Below are positions 1 through 7,852 of a DNA stretch of 64,000 bases, in pieces. Position 1 is the first letter of the stretch; each line of letters begins with the position of its first letter. A model generated the notes under the pieces. The model saw only the letters and a program-made list of their open reading frames with translations, did not search any database and was not told where the DNA came from. This DNA comes from Clostridium manihotivorum (GTDB lineage Bacteria; Bacillota; Clostridia; Clostridiales; Clostridiaceae): assembly GCF_004015185.1 (NCBI RefSeq), contig NZ_CP025746.1, forward strand, positions 868,001 through 932,000, read 5' to 3'. The position numbers and the translations under genes were made by a program.

Positions 1-535
1 TTTCTGAAAATTGGTCTTCTTTTTCATTGAAAGCTTCTTTAAGCTTTTGTAGTTCTTTAATAACTGTCTTAACTTTTTTTATTGTAGCTATTCTAAGAGC
101 AGTTGGACATACATCGTTTGTAGATTGTGACATATTAACATCATTTAAAGGATGAATGATAGAGTAATCACCTTTATTACCACCCATAAGCTCAATAGCT
201 CTATTAGCAATAACTTCATTTACATTCATATTTGTTGAAGTACCAGCACCACCTTGGAAGGCACTTATTTTAAATTGATCATCAAAATTTCCTTCTATTA
301 CTTCTTCACTAGCCTTAATTATAGCTTCTGCCTTTTTTTCTTCTAGGTTCCCTAACTTCATATTGGTTATTGCTGCAGCTTTTTTTACAAGAGCAATTTC
401 TCTCACAAAATCTATATTAATCGTTTTATTACATAAATTAAAGTTTTCAAGAGCACGTACAGTATTTATTCCGTAATACTTAGAATCATCAATTTCTTTA
501 GAGCCAATTAAATCTTTTTCAATTCTATATTTCAT
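1..535 (-). CDS. aspA: Aspartate ammonia-lyase, N-terminal part (cut by window edge)
   Basis: Aspartase converts L-aspartate to fumarate and ammonia in the cytoplasm. The first 178 residues are visible and start MKYRIEKDLIGSKEI. They contain the fumarase/aspartase-superfamily signatures GAGTSTNMNVNEVIANRA and an HPLNDVNMSQSTND stretch that binds the carboxylate substrate. The start ATG at 533-535 follows a GTGAGGG ribosome site. The C-terminal two thirds, including the SS loop, lie outside the window. Fumarase and argininosuccinate lyase are related, but the NMNVNEVIANRA stretch favours aspartase or class II fumarase, and the KYRIEKDLIGSKEI opening favours aspartase. A promoter with a terminator-like hairpin directly after its start site lies upstream. 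Confidence 0.9.
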   Translation of the reverse strand, partial: MKYRIEKDLIGSKEIDDSKYYGINTVRALENFNLCNKTINIDFVREIALVKKAAAITNMKLGNLEEKKAEAIIKASEEVIEGNFDDQFKISAFQGGAGTSTNMNVNEVIANRAIELMGGNKGDYSIIHPLNDVNMSQSTNDVCPTALRIATIKKVKTVIKELQKLKEAFNEKEDQFSE

Positions 536-640
536 AATATTAACCCTCACTATTCATTATAAATTTTTATAAGATGAATCCTTTGATAATAAAGTATGAA
601 TATCTATTAAAACCTTTGGCCAAAGATTTTTTTAAAAATA

Positions 641-680
641 AAAAAGGTGTCTTCGCTACAACAGCGAAAACACCTTTGTT
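641..680 (-). terminator. Terminator-like hairpin in aspA leader
   Basis: A 15-bp stem (643-657 with 663-677, 5-nt loop) is followed on the minus strand by a T-rich run. Position 651/669 is a G-U pair only in minus-strand RNA and a C-A mismatch on the other strand, so the element is built for leftward transcripts. It sits between the aspA promoter and the aspA start, so it could be an attenuator. It could also simply end transcripts from the glycosyltransferase gene to its right. Confidence 0.75.
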
Positions 681-691
681 CTACATACATT

Positions 692-721
692 ATCATATTC
701 TTTTGCCTACAAATTTGTCAA
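692..721 (-). promoter_or_regulatory. Probable sigma-A promoter of aspA
   Basis: On the minus strand TTGACA (721-716) and TATGAT (697-692) are separated by 18 bp. The predicted start site is near 685, only a few bases before the leader hairpin. This is inferred from consensus match only. Confidence 0.55.
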
Positions 722-983
722 TTGACACATATAAGTGATAAAATGTATATAATATTTTTGATACGATTTCATTAATAAAAAGTTAAAATTAATCTAATAT
801 TAATAATAAATATATTAATGGTATCGGTTATATATGGTAATATAATATATTTAATGTAAAATTATTGCACTATATAAATTGATTTATAGAAATATTCTAA
901 GTTAATGCTGTTTATTGAATTATGATAAATGGAGAGTTTATTTTTATAAGGTATTACAGATGGAGTTAGAGGCAATTATAGTA
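722..983. other. Gene-free AT-rich stretch
   Basis: Between the aspA promoter and the end of the glycosyltransferase gene I see no ORF with a ribosome site, no stable hairpin and no repeat copy. Confidence 0.5.
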
Positions 984-2069
984 TTATGAGTTTATGCCAA
1001 TAGAATGAAAGTAGTTTTTGTTGTATAAGATTTTTGAATCATTAGGAGCATAGCTGTAGGCTATTTCGTTATGCTTAAAAGCTGTAATATGGTCTCCGAT
1101 TCTATCATAACAAACACATAACTGAAGATGAGGTAGCCAAGTCCAAGAGGCATCATTAAAGAAACCGAGACTATTTTCAGGCTTTTTTAGCTCAGTAGCT
1201 AACTCATACCAAAATATTGCTTGCTCTATTTTATTTTCGCACAGGTAAGAAAAGCCTATTCTACAGCAAGCTTCTGCTCTAGGCAGATCGTATTGAAAGC
1301 TTTTAAATGAATATTCTCTAGATTTTTCAAAATTGCTTATTGATTGGTAGTAATCTGAAATGTTTCCACAAACTCTTATATTATCTTCATACCAACCTAG
1401 GCCACTATCTAAAAAATTATTGTAGTTGGTAAGAGCTTCTTCAAATCTGCCATGATCGTAAAGTTCATGAGCATAGTATAGTATATCTCTAGGTATGAGT
1501 TTAAAACCCTCTTTTAATTTGGCTTCATAAATTTCTATATTTCTATTAGGTGTCGCTTTAACTTTTTGATGCGTTACAGATATATCACTATTGATTATGT
1601 TACCATATACCTCCAAGTATTCATGAATGAAGCCTCTCCATACAAAGTTTTTAGCTCGTTTAACAAGTCTATTCCGTCTATAGGAAGAAGCATGATTTCC
1701 GTATTCGTCAATTCCAATATTGTATCTCATAGTCACTGAATCTACATCAGTATTTAAATTTTGCTTTAGTAGCTTTAATTTATCAATGTCATCTGGTAGG
1801 AAAACGTCATCTGCATCCAACCATAAAATATAATCTTTTGTCGCTTTACTAAAAGCATAGTTCCTTGCAGCTGAGAAATCATCAATCCACTTAAAATCAT
1901 ATATATTGTTAGTATAATTTTTTAAGATATCTTTTGTTTTATCAGTAGAACCTGTGTCTACTACTATGATTTCATCTACTATATCTTTTATGCAATTTAG
2001 GCATCTTGCTATAGTCAATTCTTCATCACGAACTATCATACATAAACTTATACTTATATTATTACTCAA
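984..2069 (-). CDS. Family 2 glycosyltransferase with helical-repeat tail
   Basis: The protein has 361 residues. The GT-A fold catalytic domain occupies about residues 5-130, with the opening SLCMIVRDEE, the nucleotide-binding VVDTGSTDKT and the metal-binding DxD-type motif WLDADD near residue 85. Residues about 190-355 are TPR-like helical pairs. There is no signal peptide or membrane segment, so it should act in the cytoplasm on a nascent protein. The start is TTG at 2067-2069 with GAGG upstream. It lies directly downstream of a BclA-like collagen-repeat protein on the same strand, and both have sigma-K-like promoters. The likely role, by analogy with SgtA next to bclA1 in Clostridioides difficile, is O-glycosylation of the collagen-like threonines. 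That substrate assignment is inference. Confidence 0.85.
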   Translation of the reverse strand: MSNNISISLCMIVRDEELTIARCLNCIKDIVDEIIVVDTGSTDKTKDILKNYTNNIYDFKWIDDFSAARNYAFSKATKDYILWLDADDVFLPDDIDKLKLLKQNLNTDVDSVTMRYNIGIDEYGNHASSYRRNRLVKRAKNFVWRGFIHEYLEVYGNIINSDISVTHQKVKATPNRNIEIYEAKLKEGFKLIPRDILYYAHELYDHGRFEEALTNYNNFLDSGLGWYEDNIRVCGNISDYYQSISNFEKSREYSFKSFQYDLPRAEACCRIGFSYLCENKIEQAIFWYELATELKKPENSLGFFNDASWTWLPHLQLCVCYDRIGDHITAFKHNEIAYSYAPNDSKILYNKNYFHSIGINS

Positions 2070-2105
2070 TATACCAACCTCATTTCTACATTACACAATA
2101 ATTAA

Positions 2106-2133
2106 TATATTATGTTTTAGTATTTAAAGATGT
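2106..2133 (-). promoter_or_regulatory. Sigma-K-like promoter of the glycosyltransferase gene
   Basis: On the minus strand an AC (2133-2132) lies 17 bp before CATAATATA (2114-2106). This matches the sigma-K pattern AC-N16/17-CATANNNTA. The same layout and spacing occurs before the collagen-like gene. The motif is short and AT-rich, so chance matches are possible. Confidence 0.45.
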
Positions 2134-2168
2134 ACCACTTCTTACTGAGAACTAAATACATAGGCTGC

Positions 2169-2245
2169 CAAAATTTTTTCACATATGGTTAGAAAAGTCG
2201 TATGAGAAAAAATAGCTGAAGAAACTCGCTTCAGCTATTTTTAAA
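2169..2245 (+). repeat. R2 interspersed repeat, copy 1
   Basis: This copy aligns over its length with the copies at 4501-4587, 12791-12880, 52634-52722 and 57311-57372 (TTTC.TTATATA..TTCGGAAAAG.AGATG.G.AAAAAA, then a hairpin). Unlike the other copies, it lies between minus-strand genes and is oriented against them. Confidence 0.5.
2207..2242 (-). terminator. Terminator of the collagen-like gene
   Basis: A stem AAAAATAGCTGAAG / CTTCAGCTATTTTT with a short loop is followed by a T-run on the minus strand, 15 bp after the stop codon of the collagen-like gene. It forms the hairpin end of an R2 copy. Confidence 0.8.
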
Positions 2246-2256
2246 ATTAATCTGAC

Positions 2257-3915
<1,659 letters not shown>

Positions 3916-3960
3916 ATAATCCTCTCCTTTATATCAAATTAACTATAGTTATAGTCTAGA

Positions 3961-3988
3961 TATAATATGTGTTAGATACTATAAATGT
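3961..3988 (-). promoter_or_regulatory. Sigma-K-like promoter of the collagen-like gene
   Basis: On the minus strand AC (3988-3987) lies 17 bp before CATATTATA (3969-3961). This fits the late mother-cell sigma-K pattern and gives a leader of about 35 nt before the ribosome site. It matches the promoter of the next gene in spacing. Confidence 0.5.
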
Positions 3989-4187
3989 ACATAAATAAAT
4001 TGATGAGATATATTATATTCAATATAAAGTTTTTATTTACAGTTATTTCATGAGGTGCGATTTTTAATAAATACAAAGTGTACTATTTCGTAATTTAAGA
4101 TAAACTTAAGATTATCGTAAGCTTAAATTAACTTTAATCCTATATCATAATATTTGTAGCTTAGTTATTGGAAAAAGGGGAATCAAT

Positions 4188-4298
4188 ATGAACTCTTATA
4201 GGGATGAAAAGAATAGTATAAACAATCTAAGTGTTATTTTTGATGTTGTTGTAATAATAATTTGTATAGTAGGAATTGTTTTTGCATTGATTAATTAA
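4188..4298 (+). CDS. Small single-pass membrane protein (36 aa)
   Basis: ATG at 4188-4190 follows AAAAAGGGG. The peptide starts MNSYRDEKNSINNLSVIF, and residues about 14-34 form one hydrophobic helix (VIFDVVVIIICIVGIVFALI). A strong intrinsic terminator follows 45 bp downstream, which supports a real transcription unit. I do not recognise the family and assign no function. Confidence 0.5.
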   Translation: MNSYRDEKNSINNLSVIFDVVVIIICIVGIVFALIN

Positions 4299-4343
4299 AG
4301 CTTAATTTATAATAATAAGTTTTTACCAAGGATAGCTGTTTTT

Positions 4344-4399
4344 AGCTCATTGTAATAAGTTATTTAGTTTTCTAATAACTTATTACAATGAGCTTTTTT
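4344..4399 (+). terminator. Strong intrinsic terminator
   Basis: A 21-bp near-perfect stem (4344-4364 with 4374-4394) with a 9-nt loop is followed by TTTTTT. It ends the small membrane-protein gene. Its T-run is also the first bases of an R1 repeat. Confidence 0.9.
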
Positions 4400-4486
4400 A
4401 CTATTTAGACCAATTATAAGATTGTTATTATTTAAACCTAGAAATATCAATGGGTTAGAACTACTATTTAAGGGAAACAGTAAAAA
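4395..4486 (+). repeat. R1 interspersed repeat, copy A
   Basis: This 92-bp element starts TTTTTACTATTTA and ends GAAACAGTAAAAA, with the core AAACCTAG...GGGTTAGAAC. It aligns with copies at 12685, 58898 and 62061 and partial copies at 23867 and 54966. It directly follows a terminator and is directly followed by an R2 copy. Confidence 0.6.
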
Positions 4487-4500
4487 GTGAAATTATGTCG

Positions 4501-4587
4501 CATGATAAAATTTCTTTACATAGGTTCGGAAAAAGCAGATGTGCAAAAAAGCTCACTTAAGTAGTTCGCTTCAGCGACTTTTTTTAT
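4501..4587 (+). repeat. R2 interspersed repeat, copy 2
   Basis: TTTCTTTACATAGGTTCGG and AGCAGATGTGCAAAAAA match the other R2 copies. The right end carries TTCGCTTCAGCGAC followed by a T-run. The rest of the 4588-4832 gap is AT-rich and shows no FMN-riboswitch sequence ahead of the riboflavin-like genes. Confidence 0.55.
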
Positions 4588-4832
4588 GCAGAGGGAAGTT
4601 AAATTATAAAATAAACGATAATTATTATTAATTAATATTGACGATAAATATTAGCTATGATAAATTTATACATAATAAAGTAAATATTTGAAATTATAAA
4701 TAATGATTAGCTATATGGATATAATAAAATTATATTAATCTGATTTTTTATTACGAAATTAATAAGATAAGATGTTGAGTAAAATATTTTATATTAAAAT
4801 TTGAAAAGTTAGAAATCATAGAGGTGTTTTTT

Positions 4833-5924
4833 ATGAATGAAGTATATATGGATATGGCCATAGAGATAGCTAATGGTGGGAGTGGATTTGTAAATCCTGA
4901 TCCACTTGTAGGAGCTATAGTAGTTAAAGAAGGTAGAATTATAGGACAAGGATATTATAAAGCTTACGGCTGTGAAAAAGCTGAAATAGATGCTATAAAA
5001 AATTCAGTTGAAAGTACTAAAGACGGGGAACTATTTATAAATATAGAGCCAGAATTATCAATTGAAGACAAGAGTTATATAGATTTCATATTAAATAGCG
5101 GTATTAAGAAGATATATTTAGGTATGGAGAACCCTAAAAGCGGATTTAAGGGACAGATGAGGAAAATTTTATCTCATTTGGGTATAGAGGTTGTATATAA
5201 CATACTAAAAGAAAAGTGTGAGGAACTAAATGAAATCTATACACACTATGTAAATAAAGGAACACCTTATGTATTTACAAAATGGGCTATGACCTTAGAT
5301 GGAAAGCTTGCAAGTAGAACAGGTGATTCAAAGTGGATAAGTAGTGAGAAAAGCTTAGAGTTTGTTCATTATTTACGTCAGAGAGTAGCAGCTATAATGG
5401 TAGGAGAGAATACGGTTAAGGTAGATAATCCATTGCTTACAACTAGACTAAAAGGGATTACTATATCAAATCCATTAAGAGTAATAGTTTCTAAGTACGG
5501 TGATATTCCGTTAGACTCCAATGTTCTAAAGGTTGATGATAATGTTAAAACGTTAATTGTAGCATCAACTAAAATAGATGAAAAAAAAGAAAAAGAAATA
5601 ATAAGTACTGGAGCAGAGATATTAAAAATAGAAGAAGTTGATGGCAAGTTACCTTTTAAAGAAATAGTAAAGCTGCTTGGAGAAAAAAATATAGATTCAT
5701 TATATATAGAAGGAGGCAGTTCTTTATTGGCATCAGCTTTTGAAAGCGGAATTGTAAATAAGGTGTATGTTGCAATAGCTCCAAAGATAATTGGTGGACA
5801 AAATGCGGTAACTCCAGTTGGTGGACTGGGAATTGAAAAGATGAATGATGCTATAAGACTAAAAAAAGTAAGTCATGAGATAGTTGGAGATGATGTAATC
5901 TTCAAGGGATATATAGCTGAATAA
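4833..5924 (+). CDS. ribD: RibD-like protein: intact reductase domain, deaminase domain without zinc ligands
   Basis: Normal RibD deaminates and then reduces the pyrimidine intermediate of riboflavin synthesis. This 363-residue protein has normal length and both domains. The C-terminal reductase (about 145-363) keeps TLDGKLA, TGDSKWIS, DNPLLTTR and YIEGGSS. In the N-terminal deaminase fold (1-140), NPDPLVGAIVV is kept but all three zinc ligands are gone: the HAE motif is KAE (residues 49-51), EPC is EPE (72-74), and the second PPC cysteine is Tyr82. So the deaminase half should be inactive. ATG at 4833 is chosen over the upstream GTG because GAGGTG lies 6 bp before it. It forms an operon with the next gene 109 bp downstream. 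No ribE, ribH or FMN riboswitch accompanies it, which is unlike canonical clostridial rib operons. Confidence 0.85.
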   Translation: MNEVYMDMAIEIANGGSGFVNPDPLVGAIVVKEGRIIGQGYYKAYGCEKAEIDAIKNSVESTKDGELFINIEPELSIEDKSYIDFILNSGIKKIYLGMENPKSGFKGQMRKILSHLGIEVVYNILKEKCEELNEIYTHYVNKGTPYVFTKWAMTLDGKLASRTGDSKWISSEKSLEFVHYLRQRVAAIMVGENTVKVDNPLLTTRLKGITISNPLRVIVSKYGDIPLDSNVLKVDDNVKTLIVASTKIDEKKEKEIISTGAEILKIEEVDGKLPFKEIVKLLGEKNIDSLYIEGGSSLLASAFESGIVNKVYVAIAPKIIGGQNAVTPVGGLGIEKMNDAIRLKKVSHEIVGDDVIFKGYIAE

Positions 5925-6033
5925 ATCAAATAGACTTTATGGAAATCTGTAGTAAAATAATAGCATATTATATTTATTTGAATGGGTTTAATAAAATTAG
6001 GATGAAGTTTAAATAACTTTAAAGGAGGATATT

Positions 6034-7221
6034 ATGTTTTCTAAAATTAGCGAAACACTAGAGGAAATTAAAAATGGAAGTATTGTTGTACTGGTAGATG
6101 ATGAAAATGAAGAGAATAATGGAGTGTTGGTGGCACTGTCAGAGTTAATAACTAAAGAAAGTATAAACTTTATGACTAAGCATGGAGCTGGTATTATCTA
6201 TGCTGCACTTGAAGAAAACAGGTTTGAAGAGTTAAATCTGCCTAAATTAGTTGATGGAAGCGGAGTTAGTAATAGAAATGAGTTCTCAATTTCTTTAGAT
6301 CACGAAAGTACTACCAATGGTGCATCTGCAGAAGAAAGAGCTGTAACAGTAAAAAAACTTATACAATCCGGTGAAACAAGACAAAACTTTAGAATTCCAG
6401 GAAATATATTTCCATGTAAAGCTGCAACAGGTGGAGTATTAAAAAAAGCAGCAAATGTTGAAGGTGCTGTTGATTTAGCAAAGCTTTCAGGATTGTATCC
6501 ATCTGCTGTTATAACACAAATACTAAATGAAGATGGATCTATTGCAAAGTTAACTGATATAAAGAGATTAGCAGAAGAAAATAATTTAAAGATTGTATCT
6601 ATTGAGGATATTATAGCTTATAGAAGAGAAAGCGAATGCTATGTGACTAAAGAAGCAGAAGCAAACTTGCCTACAGCATATGGAGATTTTAGAATGGTGG
6701 GATTTGTCAATAAACTAAATGGAGAGCATCATGTAGCCTTGGTTAAGGGAGATATAAGTGAAGAGGATGAAGTCTTAGTAAGAGTCCATTCAGAATGCCT
6801 TACTGGAGATGCATTTCACTCATTAAAATGTGACTGTGGTGAGCAATTAGCTGCTGCACTTAATACCATAGAGAAAGAAGGAAAAGGAGTATTGCTCTAT
6901 CTTAGACAAGAAGGCAGAGGTATAGGACTCATAAACAAAATAAAGGCATATAAGCTTCAAGAAGAAGGTCTAGACACAGAAGAAGCAAATATAGCCTTAG
7001 GATTTCCAGCTGATATGAGGGATTATGGAATAGGAGCTCAAATACTTAGAGAGTTAAATGTAAGAAAGATAAGACTTATGACAAACAATCCTAAAAAGAT
7101 AGTTGGTATAAAAGGACATGGAATAGAAGTAGTTGAAAGAGTTCCTTTAATAATGGATACAAATCTTCATAATGAGAAGTACTTTAAGACAAAGAAAGAG
7201 AAAATGGGACATCTGTTCTAA
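6034..7221 (+). CDS. ribBA: RibBA-like protein: intact GTP cyclohydrolase II, degenerate DHBP synthase domain
   Basis: RibBA normally makes two riboflavin precursors, one from GTP and one from ribulose 5-phosphate. The C-terminal GTP cyclohydrolase II half (about 205-395) is complete: zinc cysteines 255, 266 and 268 (SECLTGD, KCDCGEQ), [21 protein letters not shown] and TNNPKK. The N-terminal half (1-200) aligns end to end with RibB but has lost its active site. The acidic loop DRENEGD reads NEENNGV (25-31). PGHVFP is PGNIFP (Asn124). The GHTE histidine is Asn141. The catalytic CEL glutamate is Gln162. It therefore should make only the diaminopyrimidine product from GTP. The ribosome site is AAAGGAGG. 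Together with the upstream half-dead RibD, it appears to form a GTP cyclohydrolase plus reductase module. Confidence 0.9.
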   Translation: MFSKISETLEEIKNGSIVVLVDDENEENNGVLVALSELITKESINFMTKHGAGIIYAALEENRFEELNLPKLVDGSGVSNRNEFSISLDHESTTNGASAEERAVTVKKLIQSGETRQNFRIPGNIFPCKAATGGVLKKAANVEGAVDLAKLSGLYPSAVITQILNEDGSIAKLTDIKRLAEENNLKIVSIEDIIAYRRESECYVTKEAEANLPTAYGDFRMVGFVNKLNGEHHVALVKGDISEEDEVLVRVHSECLTGDAFHSLKCDCGEQLAAALNTIEKEGKGVLLYLRQEGRGIGLINKIKAYKLQEEGLDTEEANIALGFPADMRDYGIGAQILRELNVRKIRLMTNNPKKIVGIKGHGIEVVERVPLIMDTNLHNEKYFKTKKEKMGHLF

Positions 7222-7275
7222 AAGTAATTACTATGTCGAAAAAGCAGAAATTTCTTCTTAAAAAATAAGAAAAGC

Positions 7276-7306
7276 TGACTATTTAAAAGGATAAATGATA
7301 ATACTA
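7276..7306 (+). promoter_or_regulatory. Possible forespore (sigma-G/F-like) promoter
   Basis: TGACTA (7276-7281) and AATACTA (7300-7306) are 18 bp apart and resemble sigma-G consensus TGAATA/CATACTA. They lie 38 bp before a small hydrophilic spore-protein-like gene. The match is imperfect. Confidence 0.3.
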
Positions 7307-7343
7307 AATAGGAAATCTTATTTTCAGAGAGGAGAGATTTAAT

Positions 7344-7493
7344 ATGCCAAACAATAATAATAATTCTCAAAAAAATAACAGCAAAAGAGATGTTGAGCAC
7401 TTTAACGATCAACTAGGTGAAAATGCTTCAGAGGAATATAGAAGTGAAGAATATTCTAATGCATTAAAAAATGATACTAAAAATAAAAAATAG
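7344..7493 (+). CDS. Small hydrophilic Asn/Lys/Glu-rich protein (49 aa), SASP-like character
   Basis: ATG at 7344 follows AGAGGAGAG. The peptide begins MPNNNNNSQKNNSKRDVEHF and continues with Glu/Ser/Tyr/Lys residues. It has no cysteine, signal or membrane segment. Composition and size resemble minor small acid-soluble spore proteins, but I cannot place it in a named family. The possible sigma-G promoter would fit forespore expression. A terminator follows at 7556-7600. Confidence 0.55.
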   Translation: MPNNNNNSQKNNSKRDVEHFNDQLGENASEEYRSEEYSNALKNDTKNKK

Positions 7494-7555
7494 ATATATT
7501 GGTTAGATGATATGAGGCTTAGAGCATATACCATTTATGATTAATTTATAAAATT

Positions 7556-7600
7556 AGGATTTAGCATAATTATGATTTGTGCTAGGTCCTTTTCTTTTAG
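7556..7600 (+). terminator. Intrinsic terminator
   Basis: An imperfect stem AGGATTTAGCA / TGCTAGGTCCT with an internal mismatch is followed by TTTTCTTTT. It ends the 49-residue protein gene. Confidence 0.6.
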
Positions 7601-7618
7601 TATAAACACCAGTTAGTC

Positions 7619-7722
7619 TATAGGGAACCTTTATAAAAACTTAATTTATATTTGTTATAAAATATAGGCTTCTAGTGACTTTGTGGCATGTATAAATTAA
7701 TAGTTGAAGTTGGTTCCCTATA
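7619..7722. repeat. R4 long-palindrome element, copy 1 (MITE-like)
   Basis: The 104-bp element has perfect 11-bp terminal inverted repeats (TATAGGGAACC at 7619-7629, GGTTCCCTATA at 7712-7722). The arms continue as an imperfect palindrome through ACTTAATTTATA and TATAAATTAATAGT. The tetranucleotide AGTC flanks both sides. A second, more diverged copy is at 63556-63648. TATA-starting ends and palindromic body resemble IS630/Tc1-derived MITEs. Confidence 0.65.
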
Positions 7723-7852
7723 AGTCAGTTTCCAGATGAGCTAGGTTATTGCTATAGAGATATGGTTAAGTTAGGGTTTTATTGGTATGAATGTATTTTA
7801 CATTAAGAGGAATAATATTAGTTGAAAAAAAGCAATTAAAATCGAGGTCAAA

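Noticed and set aside
4588..4832. FMN riboswitch before the ribD-like gene
   Set aside because: The conserved RFN sequences (AGGGTGAAATTC-type, GGTGAAAC) are not present in the upstream region.
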